Source of the DNA: Hyperoodon ampullatus
Lineage: Eukaryota > Chordata > Mammalia > Artiodactyla > Ziphiidae
Length of the DNA stretch: 64,000 bases
Direction: 5' to 3'
Assembly (NCBI GenBank): GCA_949752795.1
Contig: OX457057.1
Coordinates: 105,861,513 to 105,925,512 of the forward strand
Positions within the stretch are counted from its first letter, which is position 1; each line of letters starts with the position of its first letter. The translations under genes were made by a program, and so were the position numbers. Below are positions 12,531 through 24,459 of the stretch, piece after piece. The notes beneath the pieces are model-generated. The model worked only from the letters and a program-made list of their open reading frames with translations, searched no databases and had not been told where the DNA came from.

Positions 12531-13425
12531 TTTTTTATTTTCCTAAAATTGTGGTACTTCCATGGAAAAAGTTTATATTTCTCTTGTAGCTTGATTATTT
12601 CTTCTTTTCTTTACCTCCTTAAGGGTGGCATATGGGAAAGAGGAATAACCAATTTTTTCAGAGCCTAAGAAAGTTCCTAGGAAGGTAAGTGGCAGGTTAT
12701 ACTGCAGCTAAGTTTTCAGAAAACTTACTGTATTCTCAATTCCTTCAAGAAATCTATTTTCATGAATGTGTAATCTTACTTTCCAGGCTATATCCAGCCA
12801 GAATGCTACAATAGAGACACAGTCACATTAATGAAAAAATGCTTCTATTTAGTTTTCTTCACAGAACTGTAGCAATCCTTGCCTTATCCCTTCTAAATCA
12901 AGAGGGTTCATATCTCAAGCATAAAATTCCTTTTTGTGTCTAGAATTAAATTCAGTTTCATAAACCAGCTTATAGTCCCAATTTTTCTTATCCACAAATA
13001 TAATGTTTTCCATTAATTTCTAGAACTGAAGGTTAAATTGTAAATTGGGCTGTTTTCCTTATGAATAATTTTCAGTAAAGCCAAATTTTTGTAGGTAACT
13101 GTTTTTTTTTTAAGATTCTTATATGGATTTTCTGTTTTCAAATGTTCCTTTAAACCTAGAAAAGAGATCCATTGTTGGAATGATGGATTTTGCTTTTTGT
13201 TAAAAAAGACAGAGCGCTCAGGGTGGGGTCTGGTCATTTCCTGCCCCAAAACACAACTGTAAAGATCAGTCACGTTAAAGGCCTAAACAACCTGACAAGA
13301 TCCCTTTAAAGGCAATAGCAAATAAAGGTGATTCCCAACAGGGAGCTTAGGGAGAGGTAGCTGGGTTTAATTCTCCCCTAATGAACAGGCAGTTTCTCCT
13401 ACTGGTAATACTGCCTTAATACAGG
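12531..13425. other. Unassigned DNA
   Basis: No gene or repeat is recognised. The minus-strand frame at 13013-13273 has no recognisable domain. Confidence 0.4.
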
Positions 13426-13429
13426 AGCC

Positions 13430-13775
13430 ATCAGAGCAGGCCAGGACACTCCTCAGGAAAGCATGTTTCCTTGGCTAAAATGAATGGACCTTGGTATAGA
13501 CTTAAAGGGCTCCAAGTCTGTTGAAATCCTACCCTTCCTTACAAACCCAGATTAAAGGCTACCTCTTTCCTTGACTGAACAAGTCTGAACTGACTTTCCT
13601 TTTCGGAAATCCCACTGTATTTGCTTCTATTTATTTTAATTCAATTAGATTGTACTTTAATTTTATTTTTAACCAATCTGACCTCCCCACTAGCTTATAA
13701 GCAATTTGAGGAAAGGATCCTGTCTTATTTGTTATTGTATCTCCAAGGCATTATGCTAGGAACAAAGGATATAGG
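13430..13775 (+). repeat. L2 3' fragment
   Basis: The segment follows the L2 3' consensus as I know it: 'aaatcctacccttccttaca' with 'aaaggctacctctttcc', then 'cccactagcttataagc' and 'gtattgtatctccaaggca'-type text. Diverged and non-coding. Confidence 0.6.
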
Positions 13776-14365
13776 GTAAGACCAAGATGCATTAATTCTT
13801 GAGATCATAGCCTAATGGAGGAGAGTAAAATCTCTAAATAAGTGTCGGAAATGCAATTTGCTAATGGTTATGTTATAAGGCAATATGGAAACAGAGGAGG
13901 GAAGAAACTGATTTTGTTTTGAGACTTAGTATTCAAAAGATAGTATTACCCACGTGAATGTGCATGCACACACTATCTCAGCTAAACTAATTGCATGAGC
14001 TTCCAATCCTGAGATGCACCTATATATACATAGAAGCTTGGGGTCTACAGTTGACACATTTTTGAATTGTCTGAAGAGCCCTCTACTATCCTTCTCTGAA
14101 AAGTAACACTTAACTCCTACTTCAGGCCATATTTGTAACTCTCTGACCCCATACCTTAGCCACAGGCAATTGGCTGAGGGGAAGGATCTACCTCAAGGTG
14201 GACCAATCCAACATGGAGTACTGAATGTTGTGGTGCACTGTACCCATCATACCTACCAACACTTCTCATCTTACGCTACTCTGGGTACACCCATAACACA
14301 CATAGGTCTTTAAACCTGTGCTGAGTAAAAAGTTACATCCTGGCAATGAACTTTGTTAAATAAAT
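13776..14365. other. Unassigned DNA
   Basis: No gene, RNA or repeat is recognised between the L2 fragment and the next L1. Confidence 0.4.
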
Positions 14366-14369
14366 CAAT

Positions 14370-15890
14370 GGGATCAATATCAAAAATTTACTGGACCCAT
14401 ATACTTATGGTCAATCAATCTATGACAAAGGAAGCAAGAATATACAATGGAGAAAAGATGGTCCCTTCAACAAGTGCTGCTGGGAAAACTGGACAGCTAC
14501 ATGTAAAAGAATGAAATTAGAACATTCTCTAACACATTTTATTTATAAAAATAAACTAAAGATGGATTAAAGACCTAAATGTAAGACCAGAAACCATAAA
14601 ACTCTTAAAGGAAAACATAGAACACTCTATGACATAAATCACAGCAAGATCCTTTTTGACCCACCTCCTAGAGAAATGGAAATAAAAGCAAAAATAAACA
14701 AATGGGACCTAATTAAACTTAAAAGCTTTTGCATAGCAAAGGAAACCATTGACAAAACGACAAGACAACCTGCTGAATGGGAAAAAATAGTTGCAAATAA
14801 TATGACAAATAAGGGTATAATATCCAAAATATATACACAGTTCATACAGCTCAACATCAAAAAAACACAAACAACCCGATTAAAAAATGGGCAGAAGACC
14901 AGAATAGACATTTTTTCAAAGAGGATATGCAGATGGCCAACAGGCATATGAAAAGATGCTCAACATTGCTAATCATCAGGGAAATATAAATCAAAACCAC
15001 AACGAGGTATCACCACACTCCTGTCAGAATGACTATCATCAAAAATAACACAAATAACAAATATTGGTGAGGATGTGGAGAAAATGGGTTGGTGCGACCA
15101 CTGTAGAAAATAGTATGGAGGTTTCTCAAAAAAACTAAAAATAGAACTACCATATGACCCAGCAATTCCACTACTGAGTACATATCCAAAAAAACCAAAA
15201 ACACTAATTTGAAAAGATACATGTACCCAATGTTCATAGCAGCATTCTTTACAATTGCCAAGATATGGAAGCAACCTAAGTGTCCATTCACAGATGAATG
15301 GATAAATAAAATGTGGTATATATATTATATATAATATATATATTATTTATAAATAAATACACACACATACATACATACAATGGAATACTACTGAGTCATA
15401 AAAAAAGAATGAAATTTTGCCATTTGCAGCAACATGGATGGACTGGGAGGGTATTTTGGTAAGTGAAATAAGTCAGACAGAGAAAGACAAATATTGTATG
15501 ATATCACTTATATGTGGAATCTAAAAATTAAAACAAACAAATGAATTTAACAAAACAGAAACAGACTCACAGATACAGAGAACAAGCTAGTAGCTAGCAG
15601 AGGGGAGAGGGAAGGGGGAGGGGCAATGGAGGGGTAGGGGGTTAAGAGGTACAAACTATTATGTATAAAATAAGCTACAAGGATATATTGTACCGCACAG
15701 GGAATATAACCAATATTTTATTATTACTATAATATACAGCCAATATTTTATTTTATAACTATAAGTGGAGTATAGCCTTTAGAAAGTGAATCACTATATT
15801 GTACACCTGTAATAACTTATACAATACAGTACATCAACTATACGTCAATTTAAAAAAGTGAAAAAAACAAAAAAAACACAAAACTTTAGT
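14370..15890 (+). repeat. 5'-truncated sense L1
   Basis: This copy begins in the C-terminal half of ORF2 (frame 14676-14951 holds the LIKLKSFCIAKETI segment). It continues through the zinc-knuckle region, the 3' UTR and an A-rich end near 15845-15885. A (TA)n expansion at about 15318-15350 interrupts the ORF2 terminal region. The 3' UTR differs from the young L1s at 4706 and 46352, so this is another, older subfamily. Confidence 0.87.
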
Positions 15891-17626
15891 GGGAAAAGTC
15901 CTTATTGAATACTTATTTATCAGTGGCTGTCAATCAGTTAATAAAGGATAAGTGAGATATAGTCCCTTCCAGCCTGGACAGTCATGTAGAGAAATAATTA
16001 CAATACATGGAAAGCTAGCAGGCAATAGCAGCAGAGAGAAGATCTAGCTCTGTTTAGGTTCTGATCCTCTGGCTTTATGCTGCTCTGAGTTTTGTTGATC
16101 TCCTAGGCACAATCACAAACCAGGAAAACGGTTTAAACAAGGTTTTGGTGTTTTCCCCCCTCATCAAAACGTAGTAAAAGAAATCTGCTTAATGTGAGTT
16201 CAGGTTAGATTCCACAGTCAAATATATTGTAACCTTTCTCTGTTTTTTTCTCTTCTTCATTTCGGGTTACTGAGCATAAGCTAAATAACTCCAGTCTGGA
16301 AACCAAGTCCTTGTGGGTTGCCAGTCCTAAGGGACAGATCTCCAACATGGAAACTCTTGAAGAGGGTGGTATCACTCACTGAGGGGTCCCCAGTTGGGAA
16401 ACTCAGGGATGACAGAATCTTTTTCTGGTTTTTATTCCTCCATTTGCCCTCTTTTATTGGAATAGGAGCCTCACTGAGGCAGCTGGGGTATGTGTGTAAG
16501 CAGCTAACAGGGGCAAAAGCTGGCACTGAAAGGAACTACTTCCAGGGAGGAGATCCTGTTTCCACCATTACCACTTTCCTAGGATTTATTCAGCACCCAG
16601 GCTCCAGAAAGATTTATGAGCTGCTTAAGACATTTATGTTTGCTTACTGCTGATCATTAGAAATTCAAGGATGAGAACTGGATTGTTAGCAGTCAGGGAG
16701 CCCTCTGTTCCAGGCCCGTGGGCTCTGTACACCCCCCTTAGGTTTATCTCTCTATGCCTGCCTTCACAGCTTCCCCTGAGGCACATGCCACAGATTTCCT
16801 CCTGGGCTTTACTGTACTTGAATTGGCCAAAATTTAGTAAATGTGCAACAGATTGTAAGAGCTAGAAAATAACCACATAACCTGTATAAGAACTCATATT
16901 TGTGAAGTAGTTTACAGTTTACGAGGTACATTCACATACATTATCACCTAGTTCATTGGTTCATTCAACCACTCATGCATTCCTATATCATATATTTACC
17001 AGACACCAAATGTGTGCCAAGAATTGAGTCTTGCCCTTATATTTTACCGAATAGAGAATACCGCTTAATTTCTGTGGACCAGTGTTCAATACTGTGAAGT
17101 CTATTTATTTAACGTTTTTGAAACACCTAGGCTGTGCAAAGCATTATGTCTGGTATTACGAGTAGTATGTGTAGAAAACATCAAAATCAATAAGTTGGGA
17201 TAAAGATAATAAAGATATGATTTAGTGAAGGAAACAGACGTTACACAAAGAAAACGAAGATATGCAATGGAGTCGGGAGAAAGAATGGGATTAAATAAGG
17301 AATCCCAGCTCGTAGGTTTCAAACTGGAACAAAGCCTGATGCTGAGGCGTGGCGGGACTCTTTCCTATTCTGACTAGGAAGCACAATCAGCATTAATCCC
17401 ATCCAAGTCTAGTGGAAACGGGGTTATGCAAAAGAGCTTCTTTCAATATGAAGTGTTGGAGTAGAATAATGGTTTTAAAAATTGTACTCCATGGAACGCA
17501 CAGGTACTTTGTTTTGCTGCTACTACATACTAGAGCAGCTTTTCTTTTTTCCTTTATTTACTTTGAACTTCAGCAGTAAGCTTTAATTTGAATAAAGGGT
17601 TCTAAAGTTAAAAAAGAAAGAAAATA
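15891..17626. other. Unassigned DNA
   Basis: No gene or clear repeat. 16880-17000 is weakly MIR-like, and 17100-17330 is weakly L2-like. The frame at 16318-16653 has no recognisable domain. Confidence 0.4.
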
Positions 17627-17842
17627 GGGGCTTCCCTGGTGGCGCAGTGGTTGAGAGTCCGCCTGCCGATGCAGGGGACACGGGTTCGTGCCCCGGTCCG
17701 GGAAGATCCCACATGCCGCGGAGCGGCTGGCCCCGTGAGCCATGGCCGCTGAGCCTGCGCGTCCGGAGCCTGTGCTCCGCAACGGGAGAGGCCACAACGG
17801 TGAGAGGCCCGTGTACCGAAAAAAAAAAAAAAAAAAAAAAAA
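17627..17842 (+). repeat. CHR-type SINE
   Basis: The complete SINE runs from 'ggggcttccctggtggcgc' through the GC-rich body to a 24-base A-run ending at 17842. The A and B box-like motifs are intact (tggcgcagtgg; ggttcgtgccc). The target-site duplication is blurred by A-rich flanks (aaaagaaa-type on both sides). Confidence 0.93.
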
Positions 17843-18195
17843 GAAAACTGTTGGAAAAGCGAGCCTCTAACATCCTGTGATTCTGTTTGTTACTAGTACA
17901 TTAGCACACCCTTGTAATATTTAAATTTTAATAAGAAAAAAATGATTTCAGTCATCACGCTAGAGAAGATATGGGGTGGGGGAAGGGGGTTGCTGAAAAC
18001 TTCAAATCCCTTCCTCTGAACAACCAGCCTTGCGGCCCACGTTTATTCAATCCTGACTCCAATTTTACACACTTAACAATTTTTAATGGTATCAAGATAT
18101 ATTAAGATATGCCTTACCTTAGGTCAGGATAGAACTTTAACTTGTCTTAATTTTCAAAGTTCCTTACATCCCCTACTCTACTTGAGGCACTGAGA
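17843..18195. other. Unassigned DNA upstream of the CpG-rich block
   Basis: Nothing recognisable. It is AT-rich and contrasts sharply with the CpG-rich block that follows. Confidence 0.4.
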
Positions 18196-18199
18196 AATT

Positions 18200-18660
18200 T
18201 TGGAAAGCACAAACTCCGGCCCCGGTCATTTAGGAACGCCCAGTTTCAGCATTCTGCATCCGGGAACCCAGAAACCTAAGACTCATGGGAGGGCGGGGCG
18301 TTCCCAAGATGGCAGCCCGCGGGCCGGGGGCCTTTAAGAGCATGGGCCCCAGCTGTACTCCAAGCAAGGTGCCCGCAAGATGCCTGCCATTAGAAGCCGT
18401 GTCTGGGACATCTCCCGTGTATGCACTCAAGCCTTTTAAAGATATCGGGAGATGTGAATGGGAGCTTTCTCAGATAGTATATGAATAATTCATTTAAGTG
18501 GCCATTAGGACGTCATGGAGTTTGAGCGTGGACCGTTACCTGGCAGAGCAGGGAGCCTCCCAAACAGCAACTGCAGACTGCATGCTGAGTACCAGCGGGT
18601 AAGTTTGTTACCGAATTAGACGCTAGACGCGCGAGATCCTCCTCTTGGGAGCTCTTGCAG
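18200..18660 (+). promoter_or_regulatory. CpG-rich block: candidate promoter
   Basis: About 23 CpG dinucleotides lie within 460 bp, in a window otherwise CpG-poor outside SINEs and one L1 5' UTR. A GC box (gggcggggc) is at 18291-18299 and a YY1-like site (caagatggc) at 18305-18313, just over the ATG at 18309. This GC-box/YY1/start-codon arrangement is known from housekeeping-type promoters. No TATA box is evident. It is not SINE or L1 sequence that I recognise. An endogenous-retrovirus-type LTR in the opposite orientation begins about 35 bp further on, so part of this block could be repeat-related. Confidence 0.45.
18309..18598 (+). other. Candidate first exon with two short ORFs and a splice donor
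   Basis: An ATG at 18309 in strong Kozak context (A at -3, G at +4) opens a 59-codon frame beginning MAARGPGAFKSM and ending at 18488. A second ATG at 18515 opens a 28-codon frame (MEFERGPLPG...) that runs, without a stop, to a perfect donor, CGG|GTAAGT, with the GT at 18599-18600. The exon would then end in phase 0. I do not recognise either peptide. It could be the 5' exon of a gene whose remaining exons lie outside the window, a lncRNA first exon, or chance within a CpG-rich block. No matching acceptor or downstream exon was identified. Confidence 0.3.
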
Positions 18661-18689
18661 AATCGAAATCCCTCTGGAGGGGTTCTTGA

Positions 18690-19260
18690 GGGGTGTATGG
18701 CTCAGGTTTGCGCTGCCAATAACAAAACTGAGTTTGGTGCAAGTGAGATGGGCTTTTATTCAGTGGCTGGAGAAGGGGAGCTCATGCTCCAAAGGCACCT
18801 TATCTTGGAAGAGAGGAAATCCGGGTACTTATAAGGGGTAAGAGGTAGGTGTATTTCCAGAAAGTGGGGAAGGGGGCAGAGAGTTCCAGGGCAGCCAGCG
18901 CATGCGCAGTGCCTCAGGCGCCCTTGCACACGGCACAAATTGTGCCTAGCAGTGTGCAAATCTCCTTTGGGTGGAGAGCTTAGCATGGTGGGAAGCAGAG
19001 GTACCTTTTGCTGCCTCCAGGTTTCATCTGTGGTTCCTGTGGTCAAGTCAGAGCAGGTTCAGTTTGGTTTTGTTGCTGGCTTTTGCAGTAACCTGTTAAC
19101 TATGGTAACCTGTTAACTATAACAACCTGTTAATTATGGTAACCTGTTAACTATAACAACTAGCTTGCATGGTTAAAAAGTTTATGCACCTGGGGCCTGG
19201 GCTGCATAACAAGGGTAACAAATTCAGTCCTGAGCCTTCTAGAATGAGGGAAACGTTTAT
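18690..19260 (-). repeat. Endogenous-retrovirus-type LTR, antisense (probably solo)
   Basis: Read on the minus strand, the block has the order expected of an LTR: a U3 region (about 19260 down to 18830), a TATA-like cttataag at 18828-18835, and a polyadenylation signal AATAAA at 18755-18760. A U5-like tail ends in the complement of about 18694. The TATA-to-AATAAA spacing (about 70 bp) implies a short R region. No primer-binding site or internal retroviral coding sequence adjoins it, so it looks like a solo LTR. The outer boundaries are approximate because I could not find a convincing short target-site duplication. Confidence 0.6.
19090..19157. repeat. Four 17-bp tandem units in the LTR U3
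   Basis: Exactly 17-bp spaced units start at 19090, 19107, 19124 and 19141, each opening aacctgtta. Units 1 and 3 end in atggt, and units 2 and 4 end in ctataac, giving a 34-bp unit duplicated once. Direct repeats in U3 are commonly enhancer repeats in retroviral LTRs; function here is inferred. Confidence 0.9.
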
Positions 19261-19840
19261 TCTCTGGATCCAAGTTTAGCCTCATTTTCTTGTTGTTCTA
19301 CATAGTTTTTCTGGGAGAACAGTATACTTTTTGGCTTCCACTACGTTCTGAACCTTTGACAACCAATAGAAATTTTCATCTGGATGCGCCACAAATATGC
19401 AAATACAAATGTACAAAAATTTAATATCTGCTTTTTTTCAATGCAAACTGCTTCTCACTCCCCTTTAGAGACCAAACATTAGTCTTTAGAGGTAAAAATT
19501 TCTTCCTTCTTCCCCTCACCCCAGCCCATCTATTTAGGCACTAAGACTTGGGCATTCTACCTCAGACATGTCTCTGAAATCTTCCTCTTTTACTTTATTC
19601 GTTACTTAAATTTGTATTGAGCACCAAAGGGCTTGAATAAGACTCAGCCCTTTTTACTGATGATTATGTGAGTCCTGGGATATGCACTGAAAATTAGCAG
19701 TTGAAGTCCAGTGTGAGAGATGGTTCAATAGCACGGGGTGCTCTGGGAGGGCAGAAGAGGAGGTGTCTCTCTCTCTTTTTTTTCTTTTTTCTGGTAGCAA
19801 TCCCAGATTGCAGCAATCCCAGCAATCAAATCTTTGTGAA
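19261..19840. other. Unassigned DNA
   Basis: No gene is recognised. A CT-rich then T-rich tract lies at about 19766-19795. Confidence 0.4.
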
Positions 19841-19844
19841 ATAA

Positions 19845-20130
19845 AACTAAACTCAAGTGGTGATATGTGTTTTCAGTCTTGAAGGATGAATTTGTCAGAC
19901 AACTGAAGGGATGCCATTCTAGGCCAAAGAAATGGCATGTCTAATATAAAGAAGCATTAGTGAGAAAGAGCAAGATCATTGATATAGTTGGAGGGGAAGT
20001 AGTTGGAAATGGGGCTGGAGAAGTAGGCAGGATCTTGTGTTTCTTGTTAATGGGTTTGGACTTTAAAGCAAGGGGACACCACACAATAATTTTAAGCATG
20101 GAACAGAATTGACCAAATTCATCTAAAATG
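19845..20130 (+). repeat. Ancient mammal-wide repeat, probably L2-class
   Basis: The phrases 'cagtcttgaaggatgaattt', 'gccattctaggccaaagaaa' and 'gttaatgggtttggacttta' place it in the same family as 9330-9620 and 57540-57790. Highly diverged. Confidence 0.4.
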
Positions 20131-20339
20131 GTATGTGTGTCAGTGGGGGGTGGGGTGCAGGGGGGAATGTTAAAATAGTCTAGGATGTCAAAGAGGCAGT
20201 GTGTTTCAGGAGATTTTTTCAGTCAGGTTCCTTAAGACACTGGTAATAAATAGGATGGGAGTCATGGAAGAAAGAGGGGTGGAAAGTTTGGAGGAGGCGC
20301 TGGAGTTTCTAACTTGGTCATACAGGTAAGTGGACCACT

Positions 20340-20780
20340 GCCTTAGTAATGCCTGCCTCTCTTTCTGATGTCATGGCAATAATCTTCTAACTGATCTCCT
20401 TGCCTTTGACCTTTCCATCGTCCTCACTGAAGAAAGAGGTAATTTTCCTTAACTGATCAGACGACCATCCTACATAGGGCCCTGGATTGGTGCTCATTGC
20501 GTACAGCACTAAGAAGTCTAAACTCCTTAGCTGTTGCCTTCTACCCACCATTCCACTTTCACTCCTTGACACACCCTCTGAAATCCTCACCATATAACCC
20601 CAGCCACACTAAACTGCTAAATGTGTCCCACGCATGGTCTGCATTCCCCTCCTCTGTGCCTGTACACATGTTGTTTACTAAGGAAGTCCTGATTCCTCTC
20701 TCCTGGTAATGACACCTATCCTGTAAAGATATTTCTTCCTCTCCCAGGCATAGTAGCTCACACGTTCTCTTTGCTCACCA
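20340..20780 (+). repeat. L2 fragment
   Basis: This follows the L2 region upstream of the 3' end: 'actgatctccttgcctttg', 'agaagtctaaactccttag', 'cagccacactaaactgc', 'tgcctgtacacatgttg'. The frame at 20497-20709 is an L2 shadow. Confidence 0.55.
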
Positions 20781-22100
20781 TCCTCTCTCTCTCTTTCTCT
20801 CTCTTTTTCTTTTTTTTTTTTTGCAACTCTTTTAAAGTGAACTTCGCATAATACTGAATTATTATATCTGGATCTGTTTCTCCCACTGTCTTCTGCAGTT
20901 TGAAACTATTATTCAGTTATATATCCTGTTCTTATCATGGTTTATAGAAGGTGCTTCATAAAGGTTTTTGAGTGAGTTTAAGAGCTATCCCTTTAGAACT
21001 TTCTTTTCTGTGATTGCCCACTATCACCATTAAAAAAGAGGGAGGAGGGAGAAGAGAAGCAGCAGCGAAGAAAGAAAAAAGCAGGATTTTCCCTTGGATA
21101 AACATCACATTGGAGAATAGGTAGCAGGCTTGAGAGCTGAGGAAAGATTCTTTTAAAGTCTAGACTGAGCAGCGTTTCCTTATGAAAGACCGAATATTAC
21201 AAATGGGGAATGCTATAGCATGTCTGGAGTGATCAGAAAGTTGGCTTGTACAGAGACTTCTTATTCCTCAGGACTGTGAGAGGATGTATTTTCAGGCAAA
21301 AGAGTTTCCCCTGCTCAGTATTTCAATTTGGAAAATTTATTTGTTTAAAGGCTTTGATGTGTGTGTGTGTGTGTATGTGTGTGTGTGTATCAGAGAGAGA
21401 GAGAGGGGAGGGAAAGAGAAGTGTGAATGAGCATGTGATTTTTCCATTTTTTACAGATTTATTTGTGAGTACATTTGCAAATCTCTTGTGTGCATTTGCA
21501 TATTGTTTCCATGTGTTTATGTGGGCGTGTTTGTTTATATGGGAGTGAACTATATAAAAATATATGGTTTTCCTGTGTGAAGTAGTTCAATAGAGTAATG
21601 TGTATATGTGCATGTAGGTAGCAGACCAGTGTACTGGGTTTCTCTGTGGGATATTGTGAATTTTGAAGGCATGCTTATAAATATATATCAGATTCTATCA
21701 TTATATTAAATTTCAACATGTAGTAATTCTCTCAGTAAGGATTTACAAATGAACAACTTTCAGAAGTAATAGATATTAAACCCATACAATAATGCATGCA
21801 TAAATCTTGGGTTTTTTTCAAAACTGTGAATTTTGCAAAAAGTATCATACACAGAAATTGTAGAAGCTGGAGAAGGTGCCAGAAGAAGATGGTTTCCATA
21901 GCTTCTTGATTCTTTGGGTGGGATTTGGGTAGGGTGTTCTATAATAGTTAATGACTGCTGTCATGCACATGCAGTGGTGACTCCAGCCCATCTCTTTGCT
22001 CACCTGTGTACTTCTAAAGTGAACCAGTGACAGTGAGGAAGAGCTTGAACTAGTGGCCATTTAGGACAGGAGGCTGATGTGAGTCTGTAACAATGCCTAA
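20781..22100. other. Unassigned DNA with simple repeats
   Basis: A CT-rich tract (about 20782-20822) and a GT/GA microsatellite (21357-21406) are present. No gene is recognised. Confidence 0.4.
21357..21406. repeat. (GT)n/(GA)n microsatellite
   Basis: A (tg)n run broken once by 'ta' passes into (ga)n. The frame spanning it (21246-21548) is therefore not credible as a gene. Confidence 0.95.
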
Positions 22101-22106
22101 AAGAAA

Positions 22107-22335
22107 GAGGGCAGCAGGCTTTGGAGACATTTGGAACTGGGTCTAAATCACAGCTTTGCCACTTCCCGGCTGTGTGGCTTTGAGCACCTGACTCCACTTC
22201 TTCAAGTCTTAGTTTCCTCAACTGTTCAGTGAGGTTAATAACACCTACCTCACCTTTAAGGGTGGTTGTGAGTAAAATGCTTTATGTGGAGTCTGGAAAA
22301 GAGGTCAGAGTTCAGCAAATATTAATGCCCTTATC
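22107..22335 (+). repeat. MIR SINE
   Basis: The core matches MIR well: 'cacagctttgccacttcc', 'ggctgtgtggctttgagc', 'cttagtttcctcaactgt', 'taacacctacctcacc'. An ancient, immobile tRNA-derived SINE. Confidence 0.82.
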
Positions 22336-24455
22336 AAAAGGAGTGATCAAAATGTAAAATAATGCACTGAAAGAGAAGTGCTCTCTTTTCATTTCTCTGA
22401 GATCAGCTACGCAGAAGCCAGGTGTGAAGATTCTGAGCTGGATTAGCTGGGAGGTGATTGAGAAATACATTAAGCCAGGTTGGCTGAGAACAATACTTTA
22501 CAGGGACTATAGCCCTGAGAATGATGAAGGGTGGAGAGGTACCTAAAGGAAAAGGGATTTGAGCAGAATCATTGCATTGTGAATAGGCTGCCTAGGGGAA
22601 ACAAAAGAAAACTTGCCTAAGACATGAATAGGAATGTGTTTGAGCTGTCTGAGTCTGGGATTCAGCAAGTATCTTGATTCCTGCAAAATGGAGCCAATGT
22701 GAGCTCAGCATGGTACTTAAGGCCAGTATCATATTTAATCAATTGAATCATTAATTACTTTGAGGAGAATGAACACTTAATTTCTAATTCATGTGTAGTT
22801 TAAAAGGGGGAATGCAATCCATATGGTTCTTATCAATTACATCTATATCATCAAGATAGACTGTCTTTTTTTTTTAAGTGATATCGTGGCCAAGAAATTC
22901 AATGAGCCTTTTTAACAAGCAGCTTAAGCCTTATTTCTTAAAAACAGGAAGTCATATTTGACTTTGGGTAAGCTAGTTCCCTCTGGACAAATTTCAGGAA
23001 TGGCTAAGTTTTGGACACCTGCAAATTCTAAGTTGGTTTCAATCATATGGAAACCAGGTTTTTGAACTTCTGAGCAAACTATCTCAGATCAGGGGAGTGG
23101 TGAACATATCGCTCAACAATTAAGGTCTTTGCAAAATACCCTCCTGCTGTGTATAGTGATACGTTCTAGAAAAGCTCTGATTCTTTCTTGCTGCTGCCTA
23201 CCTACTGTGCGGTCTCAGGCAAATCCCTACCAGCCCGTCATTTTAATTCCACCAGTCCCTTGAATTCTAGGAGTCTCATATTTTTAATGCTCTGCTAAGG
23301 TTCTTTTCTGTTTGAAAATGCAGTGTTTCTGTAATTCTATAATCAGCACACATTTAGAATCACTGCATCAAGGTGCAGTTCCAAATCTAGGTTAAAATAC
23401 TATACTAGAACTTAGTAGCTATTCTGTACTGGGACTTATTTGATATTTGACCTTGGGAAAATGATTAAAACTCTAGGCCTCAATTTTATCATCTGTAGTT
23501 GTTTGAGATAATATGTACTAAGGGGCCCACCACAGTACCTAGTTCAAAGTAATCACATGTATCTTTATTCCTTTGTTTTCCCCTCCCTCCTTCCTTTCTC
23601 TTCCTTTCCCTCCTTTTCTCCTCTTCACTTCTCTCCCTTTTTTTCCTACCTCTGGTCTTTCCATCATATTTTTTATCTTTTTATAATATGGTGAAGATTT
23701 TTACTGTCTTATACAATTTTTTCTCAAAAGAGTCATCTGTGTGGTTTCATCTCCTGTAGTTGGTGAGCTGTTAGAGGATTGAACAATTATTTCTGTTTTA
23801 CCATCTCCACATTGCCTCACCAAGGGTCCCCAAGATGGTCATTCCTAGGTTAGTGATATGGCTGGACTGGCCTTAATGTTTTGACAGGTATTTATACATA
23901 CAAACAGGTAGATTCTGTGAAAGAACTCACCTTTTTACTGCCTTGAGGTTCACCTTATAGCTTTGAAGTTATCACATCACTTTACTTAATCCATAAAATA
24001 TGGATTCTTGGTTCTGGTTAGATTCTGTACTTTAGGGTAAATTTATATTCCTTGAGAAAAGGTCATGCAAAAACCCGTATATATTTCTAACTCTAACCCT
24101 GCTAATGAAATTTAAATCCCAAGAAAATCAGGAAATTAAGGGTCAGACATGAGACCAATGAAGCAAGGCTTACTGCCCTTCAATGAATAACTCTACAAAT
24201 CATTTTGAGACTATATCTAGGCTGTAAAATTTAGACCTTCTGATGCCTAAATTATTTAAAGATGAGTTGATCCTTACAAAATGTGAATCAGGACACTTTT
24301 CAGGGGTTAAATTTAGAAAAATGCCTTTCTTCCCTTTTAGCAGTTCCTATACCTAGATGATAATAAACATTTCAACTGCACTTTCCTGCCTGATAACCTG
24401 TCTAGTTCAGAATTCAGCATTTCAGACTCTTCATGTAGGACTGCCTCTTAGAGTA
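22336..24455. other. Unassigned DNA with a diverged MIR
   Basis: Apart from a MIR fragment at about 23405-23560 (sense; 'gaccttgggaaaatgatta', 'ctcaattttatcatctgt') and a CCTT-rich tract at about 23577-23650, no gene or repeat is recognised. Confidence 0.45.
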
Positions 24456-24459
24456 ATGC

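Noticed and set aside
16318..16653. 111-codon frame in non-repeat DNA
   Set aside because: No recognisable domain or exon boundary; an equally long antisense frame overlaps it.
17627..17842. tRNA gene suggested by A/B box-like motifs
   Set aside because: The motifs belong to the tRNA-derived head of the SINE; no cloverleaf or discrete tRNA is present.
21246..21548. 100-codon frame as a small secreted protein
   Set aside because: It reads through a GT/GA microsatellite.
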